Source of the DNA: Oceanobacillus sp. CFH 90083
Lineage (GTDB): Bacteria > Bacillota > Bacilli > Bacillales > Amphibacillaceae
Length of the DNA: 64,000 nucleotides
Assembly: GCF_009389585.1 (NCBI RefSeq)
Contig: NZ_VIYG01000003.1
Coordinates: 229,371 to 293,370 of the forward strand
Reading direction: 5' to 3'
Below the pieces are notes generated by a model. It saw only the letters and a program-made list of their open reading frames with translations, searched no databases and was not told the origin of the DNA. This document shows positions 17,194-26,074 of the stretch, piece after piece; the first letter of the stretch is position 1; every line of letters begins with the position of its first letter. The translations under genes were made by a program, and so were the position numbers.

Positions 17194-18945
17194 ATGTTTG
17201 AGTTATTAATTACGTTGGTAGAGCGGGTTGGAATTATTGTAACTATCGCATTTGTTTTGACAAGGTTCCGCTTCTTCCGGAAAATGTTCTATCAGGATCA
17301 GCTGAATCGTCAGCAAAATCTTACTGCTATTATGTTTTTCGCCTTTTTTGGGATTGTCGGAACGTATACCGGACTGAATGTAAACACAGACAGTCTGCAA
17401 TTTAACCGCTGGGCAACGGACTTAATGACGGAAGAAGCCATTGCTAATTCAAGAGTGATCGGTATTGTTATCGCTGGTCTGCTCGGTGGTCCTAAGGTAG
17501 GGATTGGAGCTGCAGTGATTGCGGGGGCGCATCGTTTTACACTAGGAGGATTTACAGCAATTGCTTGTGGTGTCGCGACCATGATTGCCGGGGTGATCGC
17601 CAGCTTATTTTACAAGAAAAATAAGCGGATTAAGCTGCGGACAGCTTTTTTTGTCGGAGCCATTGCGGAGGCTGTCCAAATGCTTGTCATCCTGGCTTTA
17701 GCCCGTCCGGTAGAGCAGGCGTGGGCTCTGGTCAATTTAATTGGTATACCGATGATTTTAGCCAATGGAATCGGAGCTGTACTGGTGCTGTTAATTATGA
17801 AGAGTGTGTTGAGGGAAGAAGAGAAGGCTGGTGCTGAGCAGGCTCAAAAAACATTGAAAATCGCTGACCAGACACTGGCTCATCTGCGGAATGGGCTTCA
17901 TATAGGAGGAGCAGAGGCAGTTTGCCGGATTATTCATAAAGAGCTGAACACAAGCGCTGTCTCGATAACTAATAAGACGGCCATTCTTGCCCATATCGGA
18001 CTTGGACATGATCATCATCATCGGGAAAATCCAATTCAGACAAAAATTACATCGGAGACAATAGAAAGTGGCAAAATCCAAATGGCGACATCAGAATCTA
18101 TCCATTGTACGAATGAGGATTGTCCATTGGAGGCTGTTATGATTGCTCCTCTGAAAGAACGGGGAGAAATCATTGGTACGTTAAAGTTTTATTTTCAATC
18201 CGAAAATGATTTAACCAATGTCAATATGGAGCTGATTACCGGATTGAGCTCTATGATTAGTCATCAGCTGGAAATCGGTCAGGCGGAGAGGGTATATCAT
18301 TTGGCAAAAGAAGCAGAAATTAAAGCACTTCAAGCACAGATTCATCCACATTTTTTATTTAATACGTTAAATACTATTGTATCGCTTGTTCGTCTTCATC
18401 CGGTAAAAGCGAGAAAAATGCTGATTTCCCTGTCGCATTTTATTAGGCAGAATTTATCCGCCACAACGCAAAAAATAACGACTTTAGAACAGGAATTGAA
18501 ACAGGTTCAAGCCTATCTATCGTTATATGAGGAACGATTTAAAGATAGGCTGACGGTCAGATATGAGATTGATGAGGAAGTCTTATCAGAGATGATCCCT
18601 CCTTTGACGTTGCAGCCGATTGTGGAGAATGCGATGATGCATGGATTTAAAGACAAGGATAGTGACTGTGTTTTAGAGGTAATCATTAAAAAACAGCAAA
18701 ATGGTGTTTATATCGGAGTAAAGGATAATGGAAAGGGAATCGAGAAGAAAATAGTCGATCAAATTCGCCGAACACCGATTGATTCGGGATCAGGAAGTGG
18801 ATTAGCGCTGTACAATGTCAATCGCCGGTTAAATATTCTCTTCGGTGAAGAGGCTCTGCTTCAGGTTGAAACAAATAAAGGTAAAGGAACAAATATCTAT
18901 TTTGTCTTATCGGATAAGGAGGAAGAAGAACAATGGATCAGTTGA
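17194..18945 (+). CDS. lytS: LytS-type sensor histidine kinase
   Basis: The 583-residue kinase starts with six or so membrane helices of the 5TM-LYT type (about 1-205), then a GAF-like domain (about 215-360), a His_kinase domain with QIHPHFLFNTLNTIVSL (His386 is the likely phosphosite) and an HATPase domain (ENAMMHGFKD, DNGKGIEKK). I chose the ATG at 17194 because GGAAAGGGG ends 7 bases upstream; ATGs at 17167 and 17188 are badly spaced. The gene overlaps its response regulator by 13 bp and is followed by a CstA-type transporter. This resembles the pyruvate-sensing LytS/BtsS arrangement. Confidence 0.92.
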   Translation: MFELLITLVERVGIIVTIAFVLTRFRFFRKMFYQDQLNRQQNLTAIMFFAFFGIVGTYTGLNVNTDSLQFNRWATDLMTEEAIANSRVIGIVIAGLLGGPKVGIGAAVIAGAHRFTLGGFTAIACGVATMIAGVIASLFYKKNKRIKLRTAFFVGAIAEAVQMLVILALARPVEQAWALVNLIGIPMILANGIGAVLVLLIMKSVLREEEKAGAEQAQKTLKIADQTLAHLRNGLHIGGAEAVCRIIHKELNTSAVSITNKTAILAHIGLGHDHHHRENPIQTKITSETIESGKIQMATSESIHCTNEDCPLEAVMIAPLKERGEIIGTLKFYFQSENDLTNVNMELITGLSSMISHQLEIGQAERVYHLAKEAEIKALQAQIHPHFLFNTLNTIVSLVRLHPVKARKMLISLSHFIRQNLSATTQKITTLEQELKQVQAYLSLYEERFKDRLTVRYEIDEEVLSEMIPPLTLQPIVENAMMHGFKDKDSDCVLEVIIKKQQNGVYIGVKDNGKGIEKKIVDQIRRTPIDSGSGSGLALYNVNRRLNILFGEEALLQVETNKGKGTNIYFVLSDKEEEEQWIS

Positions 18946-19664
18946 TGCACGTGCTTATTGTTGATGATGAGCCATACAATCGGGAAGAATTGAAGCATTT
19001 ATTATGTTCTTTTTCAAAGGTGCAATCCATTAAAGAAGCGGAATCCGGAGAAGAAGCAATAATGAAAACGATACAGCATCATCCAGATGTTATTTTCTTG
19101 GATGTAGAAATGCCTAAGGTTAGCGGAATGGAAGTGGCAAAAGCTATTCAGGAATTAAAAAAGCCGCCACTTGTTGTCTTTGCAACAGCATATCCGCAAT
19201 TTGCTGTGGAAGCCTTTCGATATGATGCGGTAGATTATTTATTAAAGCCGTATGATGAAGAGCAGCTTGAAGAAACGATGCAGCGGCTGGAAAAAAAGCT
19301 GGGTATCGCAGAACAGGAAAATCAGGGGAAAACACTTGGAAAGCTGGCTGTAGAGGTGGAGGGAGATATTCATTATTTAGAGCTTCAGGATATTTTATAT
19401 ATGTCACGAATAGAGAAGCGTACAAAATTGGTTACAAAGCAAGGTGAATTTGATACGAAAATGCCACTGAAGGAGCTGGAAAACCGTTTATTGACGTATG
19501 GATTTTTCCGGATTCATAAGAGTTTCCTGGTTAACCTGGAGCATATTCAGCGATTAACACCCTGGTTTAATGGAGCATATCACCTGCAGCTGGAGGGAAG
19601 TAAAGATACATTATCTGTCAGCAGAAATTATGTAAAAGCATTACGTACAAAATTAGAAATTTAA
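18933..19664 (+). CDS. lytT: LytR/AlgR family response regulator
   Basis: The 243-residue regulator has a receiver domain with phospho-acceptor D57 (VIFLDVEMP), conserved acidic residues at VDDEP and a lysine in LLKPYDEE. A LytTR DNA-binding domain follows (about 140-240; LQDILYMSRIEKRTKLVT, FFRIHKSFLVNLEHI). It is translationally linked to lytS. The next gene, cstA, starts 150 bp away on the same strand. Its promoter region lacks a good -35 box, which would fit activation by this protein (inference). Confidence 0.92.
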   Translation: MDQLMHVLIVDDEPYNREELKHLLCSFSKVQSIKEAESGEEAIMKTIQHHPDVIFLDVEMPKVSGMEVAKAIQELKKPPLVVFATAYPQFAVEAFRYDAVDYLLKPYDEEQLEETMQRLEKKLGIAEQENQGKTLGKLAVEVEGDIHYLELQDILYMSRIEKRTKLVTKQGEFDTKMPLKELENRLLTYGFFRIHKSFLVNLEHIQRLTPWFNGAYHLQLEGSKDTLSVSRNYVKALRTKLEI

Positions 19665-19772
19665 CATCTTCCTTTAAAATGCATCTTAATTACTTAAAAG
19701 AGCATCATAACTCGTAAAAATAACCTTTTGTTCCGGATTCCCCCTCTTTCGGTCTTGTATATTTTATACTTT

Positions 19773-19788
19773 ATGAAAACGCGTTCAT
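19773..19788. promoter_or_regulatory. CcpA-type cre site upstream of cstA
   Basis: ATGAAAACGCGTTCAT fits the cre consensus WTGNAANCGNWWNCAW with one mismatch and is nearly palindromic. It lies 29 bp before the cstA start, just after a TATACT -10-like box (19765-19770), where CcpA would block transcription. This suggests carbon catabolite repression of the transporter. Confidence 0.65.
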
Positions 19789-19816
19789 AAAAGAGTTTGT
19801 AAAAGGGGGAGAAAAT

Positions 19817-21268
19817 TTGTATACATTTCTGGCGGGGGTTATTTTATTAATTATTGGATATTTTACGTATGGGAAATTTATTGAGAAAATGTTTGGGGTA
19901 AAGGAAGATCGTCCTACCCCAGCTTATGTGAATGGAGATGGTGTAGACTATATTCCAATGAGCACACCAAAAAACTCATTGATTCAGCTTTTGAATATTG
20001 CAGGTACTGGGCCGGTATTTGGTCCGATTATGGGGGCATTATATGGTCCGGCAGCATTTATCTGGATCGTTGTAGGTTGTATTTTTGCAGGGGCAGTGCA
20101 TGATTATTTAACAGGGATGATTTCCATTCGCAACCGGGGAGCGCATTTGCCGGAGCTTGCGAGTAAGTTTTTAGGGAAGGTTATGAAGCATGTTGTAAAC
20201 GGATTTGCAGTATTACTCTTATTATTAGTTGGAACTGTATTTGTTTCTACTCCGGCAAGCCTGCTTCATTTATTGTCAGATGGACGCGTAGCTTTATGGA
20301 TTTTTATTGCATTTATTTTTGCTTATTATATTTTAGCTACACTACTTCCTGTCGATAAAATTATCGGCAGACTGTACCCGTATTTTGGCGCTTTACTTTT
20401 AATCAGCGCGCTTGGTGTGGGAATCGGTTTAGTTGTGACAGGAGCTCCGATTCCAGAGCTTTCCTTCCAAAACTTTCATCCGGAGGGAGCAGCTATTTTA
20501 CCTTTATTATTCTTTACTATTTCCTGCGGTGCTTTATCCGGCTTTCATGCCACGCAAACACCAATTATCTCACGTACGACAAGAAGAGAAAAAGAAGGGC
20601 GCAAAATTTTCTATGGCATGATGATTGCAGAAGGGATTATTGCGATGATCTGGGCCGCAGCTGCCATGAGTATGTTTAACGGCTATAATGGATTAAATGA
20701 AATTTTAGCAGCAGGCGGACCTGGAGCTATTGTCAGCGAGGCATCGACAACATTGCTGGGAGCAATCGGCGGAACCCTTGCTGTGCTAGGTGTTATTGTA
20801 CTTCCTATTACATCAGGAGATACTGCTTTCCGAAGTGCACGTATGATTATTGCAGATTATTTAAAGATTGCTCAAAAAAAGTTCTCCAGCCGTTTGTGGA
20901 TCGCACTTCCGCTATTTACGGTATCTGTTGTTTTAACGCAAATTGATTTTAACTTATTATGGCGTTATTTTAACTGGGCAAACCAGTCAACAGCGGTTAT
21001 CGCTTTGTTTGTTGCTTCCATGTATTTGTATATTGCCCGAAAGAATTACTTTGTAGCACTGGTTCCGGGAACGTTTATGCTAATCATGGTAATTACGTAT
21101 ATCCTGTCACAGCCAATCGGATTTAATTTGCCGATGAATATTTCCTGGGGCGGCGGATTTATTGGTGCAGCTATTCTGGTAGTACTTTTCTTTAAGGCAG
21201 CTCAAAAAGCGAGGGCAAATAATATTCCGCTTGAAGTGGATGTTTCGGATTGGAAGCAAGCATCTTAA
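19817..21268 (+). CDS. cstA: CstA family carbon-starvation protein / pyruvate transporter
   Basis: The 483-residue protein has about 12-14 hydrophobic segments and the CstA family N-terminus (DRPTPAYVNGDGVDYIPM, then GTGPVFGPIMGALYGP). Members such as E. coli BtsT take up pyruvate, and others have been linked to peptide use under starvation. The start is TTG, preceded by AAGGGGGAG. Because a LytST-type pair is directly upstream, and such pairs sense pyruvate and switch on CstA-type carriers in other bacteria, pyruvate uptake is the most likely role here. A strong terminator follows. Confidence 0.9.
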   Translation: MYTFLAGVILLIIGYFTYGKFIEKMFGVKEDRPTPAYVNGDGVDYIPMSTPKNSLIQLLNIAGTGPVFGPIMGALYGPAAFIWIVVGCIFAGAVHDYLTGMISIRNRGAHLPELASKFLGKVMKHVVNGFAVLLLLLVGTVFVSTPASLLHLLSDGRVALWIFIAFIFAYYILATLLPVDKIIGRLYPYFGALLLISALGVGIGLVVTGAPIPELSFQNFHPEGAAILPLLFFTISCGALSGFHATQTPIISRTTRREKEGRKIFYGMMIAEGIIAMIWAAAAMSMFNGYNGLNEILAAGGPGAIVSEASTTLLGAIGGTLAVLGVIVLPITSGDTAFRSARMIIADYLKIAQKKFSSRLWIALPLFTVSVVLTQIDFNLLWRYFNWANQSTAVIALFVASMYLYIARKNYFVALVPGTFMLIMVITYILSQPIGFNLPMNISWGGGFIGAAILVVLFFKAAQKARANNIPLEVDVSDWKQAS

Positions 21269-21285
21269 CAACCAGATGGCGGATC

Positions 21286-21326
21286 AAAAAACCTGCTGTT
21301 GTCAGTATTGGAACAGCAGGTTTTTT
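21286..21326 (+). terminator. Rho-independent terminator after cstA
   Basis: A perfect 15-bp stem (21286-21300 with 21312-21326, 11-base loop) ends in a run of six T residues, 17 bp past the cstA stop codon. Confidence 0.9.
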
Positions 21327-21543
21327 GCGTGATTCAGTATGTCTATTCCTTTCTTAGAATAGGAATAATAAGTAATTAATATTTTTTGGGTTATCGCAGC
21401 TGTTCTTTTTTTATAAGATGATGTTTGATTAGTAATTAATACTATGAAAAATATCTCTTAAAATTAAAAAGAATACTTATATTTTTTATTAAAATTATGT
21501 TATATTTAGAGTAGGGAAAATTTCTTGAGAAGGAGAGAGGATT

Positions 21544-22767
21544 TTGGATTTAGGGCAAAAGCTTAAATTCTTACGAAATAACCAGAATGCTAATCAGCAT
21601 GAGATTGTTGAGGGTATTTGTTCTGTATCCTACTACAGCAAGATTGAAAATGGAAATGTCGTTCCTAATGAAGAGATTCTACATTTGCTGGCGGAAAGAT
21701 TTGGCGTAACAGTTGAAGAATTAACCCAAACGAATGAAGTTGTGAATGATCAGGTTATTCGAGAAGCGGAGAATATTTATAATCTAATTAAAGAAGATCA
21801 AACGGCAGCGAAAGAAGCCTATCAAGCATTTTTGAAGGAATTTGAAAATTCAACAGATCCAGGTATGAAGCTGATAATCAGTTTAATTGAATTACGATTT
21901 GCGTTAGGTTTTTCAACATTGGAAGAAGCAGAAGAAAAGTTCCAAGAGGCGGAATCTTTGCAAGATTTTAATAGCTTAAAAATTATGCCTTTATATAATA
22001 GAGTATGTGGTTTATACTATTATGCAACTGGTAATTATGATGCAGCATTAGAGTTATATCTGGGACTGGCAAACTCTTTGAATTACCCATATAAAGCAGA
22101 TATTCATTATGAACTGTCCCTGGTCTATAGCCGGAAAGATAACATGTATAAGTCCATTCAACATTTAGAAAAAGCATTGAATGCGTATTTACAAGAAATG
22201 AACTTTAAACAATGTACAGTTTGTTATTTTTTGTTGGGGATTAATTACTTTAAGATGAAAAATTATGATGAGGCAATTGACTATTATTATCGTATAGAGA
22301 AAGTTATCAAAGATGATAAAGACCTACTTCGGAAAGTTTATAATAATATAGGACTTGCTTTTGAAAAAAAGCAAGAGCTTGAGAAAGCGATTCATTATTA
22401 TCAACAAAGCCTCTTTATCGAAGGGAAACATAATGTGAAAACAATGTATGCATTAGCTGAATTATATTTGAGAATGGAAAATAAAGAAAAAACAGCATAT
22501 TATATTGCAAAAGGAGAAATAGAGGCTAAAAAGTTTAATCTCAAGGAATACATAATTAAATTTCATGTACTTCTATTAAGGTTAAGAGAAGAGGACGTTC
22601 AAGAGTATTTAGAAAAAGTAGCTATTCCATTTTTTAAAGAAAAAAATGATACGGATGCCCTGATTAAATATCATGTAATATTATCCGATTATTATTCTAA
22701 AAATAAGCAATACAAACAAGCTTATTTTAAGATAAAAAATGCTCTGGATATGAAAGGAGGGGTTTGA
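21544..22767 (+). CDS. RRNPP-type (PlcR/NprR-like) HTH-TPR regulator
   Basis: The 407-residue protein has an N-terminal XRE-type HTH (about 1-60; GQKLKFLRNNQNANQHEIVE, YYSKIENGNVVPNEEILHLL). It is followed by a long array of TPR-like helices (for example ALELYLGLANSLNYPYKADI, EAIDYYYRIEKVI, KAIHYYQQSLFIEGK). This is the layout of RRNPP regulators, which bind short re-imported peptides in the TPR groove. The TTG start follows AAGGAGAGAGG. Its TGA overlaps the ATG of a 40-codon gene encoding an exported peptide, the classic arrangement of regulator and cognate signal. Target genes are not evident; auto-control is likely. Confidence 0.88.
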   Translation: MDLGQKLKFLRNNQNANQHEIVEGICSVSYYSKIENGNVVPNEEILHLLAERFGVTVEELTQTNEVVNDQVIREAENIYNLIKEDQTAAKEAYQAFLKEFENSTDPGMKLIISLIELRFALGFSTLEEAEEKFQEAESLQDFNSLKIMPLYNRVCGLYYYATGNYDAALELYLGLANSLNYPYKADIHYELSLVYSRKDNMYKSIQHLEKALNAYLQEMNFKQCTVCYFLLGINYFKMKNYDEAIDYYYRIEKVIKDDKDLLRKVYNNIGLAFEKKQELEKAIHYYQQSLFIEGKHNVKTMYALAELYLRMENKEKTAYYIAKGEIEAKKFNLKEYIIKFHVLLLRLREEDVQEYLEKVAIPFFKEKNDTDALIKYHVILSDYYSKNKQYKQAYFKIKNALDMKGGV

Positions 22768-22889
22768 TGAAGAGGTTATTAATTGCTGTATTGGTAGTGT
22801 TCTCCTTTTTCAGCGTAGCGATGACTGTAAGTGCAGATGAGATTCAATATCCTGATTCAACGCATAGTCTTGATCCTAAAGACTCTTAA
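22767..22889 (+). CDS. Secreted propeptide, putative quorum-sensing signal of the adjacent RRNPP regulator
   Basis: A 40-codon gene begins with ATG overlapping the stop of the RRNPP regulator (TGATG). GGAGGGG lies 6-9 bases before the ATG, inside the regulator's last codons. The product has a Sec-type signal peptide: MKRLL, a hydrophobic core, then TVSA as a likely cleavage site. The mature part would be DEIQYPDSTHSLDPKDS (17 residues). In PapR, NprX and Phr systems the active signal is cut from the C-terminal part and re-imported by Opp. The sequence resembles no signal I know. A terminator follows at 22919. Confidence 0.75.
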   Translation: MKRLLIAVLVVFSFFSVAMTVSADEIQYPDSTHSLDPKDS

Positions 22890-22918
22890 GAGGCATGCAG
22901 TCTTCTATACGAATGATG

Positions 22919-22964
22919 AAAAAAGCTATCTTGTGCCAGCTGGTTGGTATATGATAGCTTTTTT
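22919..22964 (+). terminator. Terminator of the RRNPP-peptide operon
   Basis: A 12-bp stem (22919-22930 with 22953-22964, loop 22931-22952) ends in six T residues, about 30 bp past the peptide gene. Confidence 0.8.
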
Positions 22965-23120
22965 GCACGTTAGGAAAAGGATAACATGTGTACTGAAAAG
23001 ACAGATAAGGATATAGATTTAGCATAGAATAGTCGGAAATAAAGATGTTTTTCCTTAAGCTTCATAACTACATTTAAAATATTTTAGATTGAAACTTTAT
23101 ATTTTGTATTGTATTATAAA

Positions 23121-23134
23121 TATAAGCGCTTTCA
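23121..23134. promoter_or_regulatory. cre-like site next to a LacI-family operator
   Basis: On the minus strand TGAAAGCGCTTATA fits the cre consensus with one mismatch. It directly abuts the perfect operator at 23135, about 205 bp before the TIM-barrel gene. Catabolite repression of this operon is inferred. Confidence 0.5.
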
Positions 23135-23148
23135 TTAGATCGATCTAA
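23135..23148. promoter_or_regulatory. LacI-family operator, copy 1 (perfect palindrome)
   Basis: TTAGATCGATCTAA is a perfect 14-bp palindrome with a central CG, the usual form of LacI/GalR operators. The same word occurs at 27760, with imperfect copies at 23245 and 27830. All flank genes around the LacI-type regulator at 25061-26074. Confidence 0.7.
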
Positions 23149-23244
23149 AATGATAGTATAATTAATCTGTAAGGTGTGTAGAATTTTTTCAATATAAATA
23201 TATGTAAAATTAAACTAGCCTATAGAGGGGATTTTATTCTAAAA

Positions 23245-23258
23245 TTAGATCGATCCAA
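23245..23258. promoter_or_regulatory. LacI-family operator, copy 2 (imperfect)
   Basis: TTAGATCGATCCAA differs from the perfect operator at one base. It lies 110 bp downstream of copy 1 and 80 bp before the TIM-barrel gene, so looping between the two copies is possible. Confidence 0.6.
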
Positions 23259-23339
23259 TTTTAATGATTATCGGTGAAAGATGTTTTTAAATTATTGGGG
23301 ATTGTATCAGATCATCTAATTAATTGAGGGGGTATGGAA

Positions 23340-24176
23340 GTGGAACAACAATTTTCATTGGCTTACTTAACGGTGATAAATACTCCACCACCAGAAATGA
23401 CTTATATGGCTGCAAGGGCAGGCTATGACTTTGTCAGTCTTCGGCCAATAAATATGGGATTGGCAGGAGAATCTAATTTTTCACTAGCAACAAACAAAAC
23501 ATTGCTGCGTGATACAAAAAAAGCTTTACAGGATACAGGACTGGGACTGCTGGATATTGAACTTGCACGTATTGCGGATGGTGTGAACCCAATGCAATAT
23601 GAAGCGGAATTTGAAGCAGCTGCTGAGCTGGGTGCGCGCCATGTGCTAAGCAGTATTTGGTCAGATGATCGTTCTTATTACATCGAGCAGTTTGCCAAGC
23701 TGTGTGATTTGGCAGATCAATATGGATTAACTGTTGAGTTGGAATTTGTTCCTATTGCAAGCGTCACCAATTTGGCTGGGGTACTGGATATATTGCATAC
23801 AGTTAACAAAGATAACGCTGGTCTAATGATTGATATTCATCATTTTCATCGTTCACATGATACCGTGGCAGATCTTCGTAAGGTTCCTGAGGAGCTGTTC
23901 CGCTTTGTACATCTCTGTGACGCACCGGGAGAAATACCTGCTGAGCACAAGGAGCTGGTCCGGATTATTCGTGAAGGCCGTTCTTATGTAGGGGAAGGCG
24001 GGATAGATGTTGCAAGTATTGTCAACAGTATTCCACAAGTACCATATTCGATTGAGCTGCCGAATAAACAGCAATCAGACTTATTGGGATATGAGGAGTT
24101 TGCACGCCGCTGTTTAGTAAAGGCGAAAGAATATTTTAAGAAATATCCACGCCAGCATAAACAATTAGAATACTAA
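23340..24176 (+). CDS. Sugar-phosphate isomerase/epimerase family TIM-barrel enzyme
   Basis: This 278-residue protein belongs to the xylose-isomerase-like TIM-barrel family. Metal-binding acidic residues and histidines appear where expected: VELEFVPIAS, LMIDIHHFHRS, VHLCDAPGE, and YSIELPN near the end. The family includes epimerases, hydroxypyruvate isomerase and 3-dehydroshikimate dehydratases. I chose the GTG at 23340 because GAGGGGG ends 7 bases upstream, while the ATG at 23334 is only one base away. Co-transcription with aroD suggests a step on 3-dehydroshikimate (quinate/shikimate breakdown), but the sequence alone does not prove this. Confidence 0.8.
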   Translation: MEQQFSLAYLTVINTPPPEMTYMAARAGYDFVSLRPINMGLAGESNFSLATNKTLLRDTKKALQDTGLGLLDIELARIADGVNPMQYEAEFEAAAELGARHVLSSIWSDDRSYYIEQFAKLCDLADQYGLTVELEFVPIASVTNLAGVLDILHTVNKDNAGLMIDIHHFHRSHDTVADLRKVPEELFRFVHLCDAPGEIPAEHKELVRIIREGRSYVGEGGIDVASIVNSIPQVPYSIELPNKQQSDLLGYEEFARRCLVKAKEYFKKYPRQHKQLEY

Positions 24177-24228
24177 AGGATAAATGTTCCAATTATTCAA
24201 AAAATAATAAGAGTTGGAGTGAAATATA

Positions 24229-24987
24229 ATGACAACGACATATTTCAAGGATAAAAAGATACCGTATATATGCACCCCTTTAACAGGAAAAACAAAAGAA
24301 GAACTGCTGAGTCAGCTTGAAAGTATCATTCCACAATCACCGGATTTAATTGAATGGCGCGCTGATTTCTTTGCAAATCTAGGCGATGTGGAAGAAACTC
24401 TAGATATAGTAGGGGAGATAAAAAAGAAAACAGAAATCCCCCTTCTTTTTACGATCCGTTCCGTGCATGAAGGGGGAGAACGTATTTCACTGACGGAGGA
24501 GGAGAAAGTTCGTCTAATCAAAGAGGTTTGCAGAAGAACAGAAGCAGAATTTGTTGATTATGAGACGTCTAATGAAGAGAATTATGTAAAAGAGATACGC
24601 AAAGCTTCTAAAGAGAATCATAAACAGCTTATTTTATCGTATCATAATTTTAGCAAAACACCGGAAAATGAGGAAATAAAGGAGCGGGCAAAGAAAGCAG
24701 AAGAGCTTGGTGCAGATATTGTAAAGTTTGCTGTGATGCCGGAAGTACAGGCAGATGTATTACGTTTATTAGAGGTAACAAAAGATATGGATGAGCTGCT
24801 GGATGTACCTGTAGTGTCCATGTCAATGGGAGATGTTGGCGGATTAAGCAGAGTGATTGGCTGGGCTTATGGTTCAATCATTACATTTGGTGTCGGAGTA
24901 GAGCTCTCTGCGCCTGGACAAATACCTGTGAAGAAATTGCGGGAAACAATTAAATTAATGCAGGAATTAGTACCGAAATGGGGATAG
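24229..24987 (+). CDS. aroD: Type I 3-dehydroquinate dehydratase
   Basis: The 252-residue enzyme removes water from 3-dehydroquinate to give 3-dehydroshikimate through a Schiff base. The active-site residues are visible: E42 and R44 (LIEWRAD), H139 (LSYHNF) and the Schiff-base lysine K166 (DIVKFAVMP), plus the SMGDVGGLSR loop. It follows the TIM-barrel gene by 52 bp under LacI-type operators rather than lying in an aromatic biosynthesis operon, so it may serve catabolism of quinate or shikimate. A biosynthetic role cannot be excluded. Confidence 0.95.
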   Translation: MTTTYFKDKKIPYICTPLTGKTKEELLSQLESIIPQSPDLIEWRADFFANLGDVEETLDIVGEIKKKTEIPLLFTIRSVHEGGERISLTEEEKVRLIKEVCRRTEAEFVDYETSNEENYVKEIRKASKENHKQLILSYHNFSKTPENEEIKERAKKAEELGADIVKFAVMPEVQADVLRLLEVTKDMDELLDVPVVSMSMGDVGGLSRVIGWAYGSIITFGVGVELSAPGQIPVKKLRETIKLMQELVPKWG

Positions 24988-25020
24988 ACGTACATTCTTC
25001 ATCCCATGCACTTGAAAAAT

Positions 25021-25057
25021 GAAAAGATGTTTAGCTGGTTTTGCTAGACATCTTTTC
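25021..25057. terminator. Bidirectional terminator between aroD and the LacI-type gene
   Basis: A 10-bp stem (25021-25030 with 25048-25057) is extended inward by TAGC/GCTA. It sits 4 bp before the convergent stop codon of the minus-strand regulator gene. Confidence 0.75.
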
Positions 25058-25060
25058 GTC

Positions 25061-26074
25061 TTAAAAGGAATTCCGTTTAATCAACTCGGGTTCAATAATA
25101 ATCCGCTGCCTTGCCTCGTTTGGGTGATTGATTCGTTTATGCAGCAGATTTGCTGCGGTCGTTCCGGTTTTTTTTGCAAAAGAGGAAACAGTCGTAAGCG
25201 GCGGATAAGAGATTTCAGCTTCCGGAATATTGTCGAAGCCGACAATGTCTACATCCTTACCGGGGGTGAAGCCCATTTTGCGAAGCCCGATAATTACGCC
25301 AAAGGCAATTAAATCACTGAAACAGAAAATGGCTTTTGGCGGATTATCTTGCTGCATCAGCCTTTGAATAGCTTCTACTCCACCTTCTCTGGTAGGGGCG
25401 CTATCCAGTATGAGAGAATCATCAACAGGTAATCCTGCTTCCTCATGTGCAGTACGGTATCCTTCCATTCGTTCTATCCAAGTTGTTGAGTTGGAAATCC
25501 CGCCGATAAAGGCGATTCGCTGATGCCCCTTTTCGATTAAATGGTTTACGGCCAGATAAGCTCCAGCCTGGTAGTTCAAACCGACAAAATCACAGGTCAG
25601 ATCCGTTAATTCACGAATCCCTACAACAACTGGAATATCCAGTTTTTTTAGACGCTCTACGGTTTCGGTTGAACTCGTAGAAACAGGGCATAGTAAAATC
25701 CCGCCAACCCGATTTTCCAGCATTGTTGAAATAAGCCGATCCTGGTTTTTTAAGGAGTCGAATGTTGTTCCCAGTAAGACAGTATAACCGTATTTTTCTA
25801 ATTCACGATGGACGCCAAGTAAAAACTGGGAAAAAAAAGTGTTGCCAACATCGGTAATGATTGTTCCGATAGTGGAAGAGCTCTGTGAGCGCAGATTTGC
25901 AGCTACACGATCATAAACATAGCCTAGTTCATCCATGCTTTTTAAAACTTTTTCTCTTGTCTTCGCTGCTACTTTTGGACTGTTGCGAACGATTAATGAT
26001 GCTGTCGCCCGGGAAACACCAGCATGCTTTGCAACATCTTGTAAAGTTATACGACGTGATGGTTTTAGTGTCAT
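25061..26074 (-). CDS. LacI family transcriptional regulator
   Basis: The 337-residue repressor has the LacI HTH and hinge (ITLQDVAKHAGVSRATASLI, then YVYDRVAANLRS) and a periplasmic-binding-protein-like effector domain (GTIITDVGNTFFSQF through VDIVGFDNIPEAEISYPPLT). I chose the ATG at 26074 because GGAGGG is 7 bases upstream. It sits between two gene groups that each carry a pair of TTAGATCGATCTAA-like sites, so I infer that it controls both. Its own upstream region lacks such a site. The effector is unknown. Confidence 0.9.
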   Translation of the reverse strand: MTLKPSRRITLQDVAKHAGVSRATASLIVRNSPKVAAKTREKVLKSMDELGYVYDRVAANLRSQSSSTIGTIITDVGNTFFSQFLLGVHRELEKYGYTVLLGTTFDSLKNQDRLISTMLENRVGGILLCPVSTSSTETVERLKKLDIPVVVGIRELTDLTCDFVGLNYQAGAYLAVNHLIEKGHQRIAFIGGISNSTTWIERMEGYRTAHEEAGLPVDDSLILDSAPTREGGVEAIQRLMQQDNPPKAIFCFSDLIAFGVIIGLRKMGFTPGKDVDIVGFDNIPEAEISYPPLTTVSSFAKKTGTTAANLLHKRINHPNEARQRIIIEPELIKRNSF

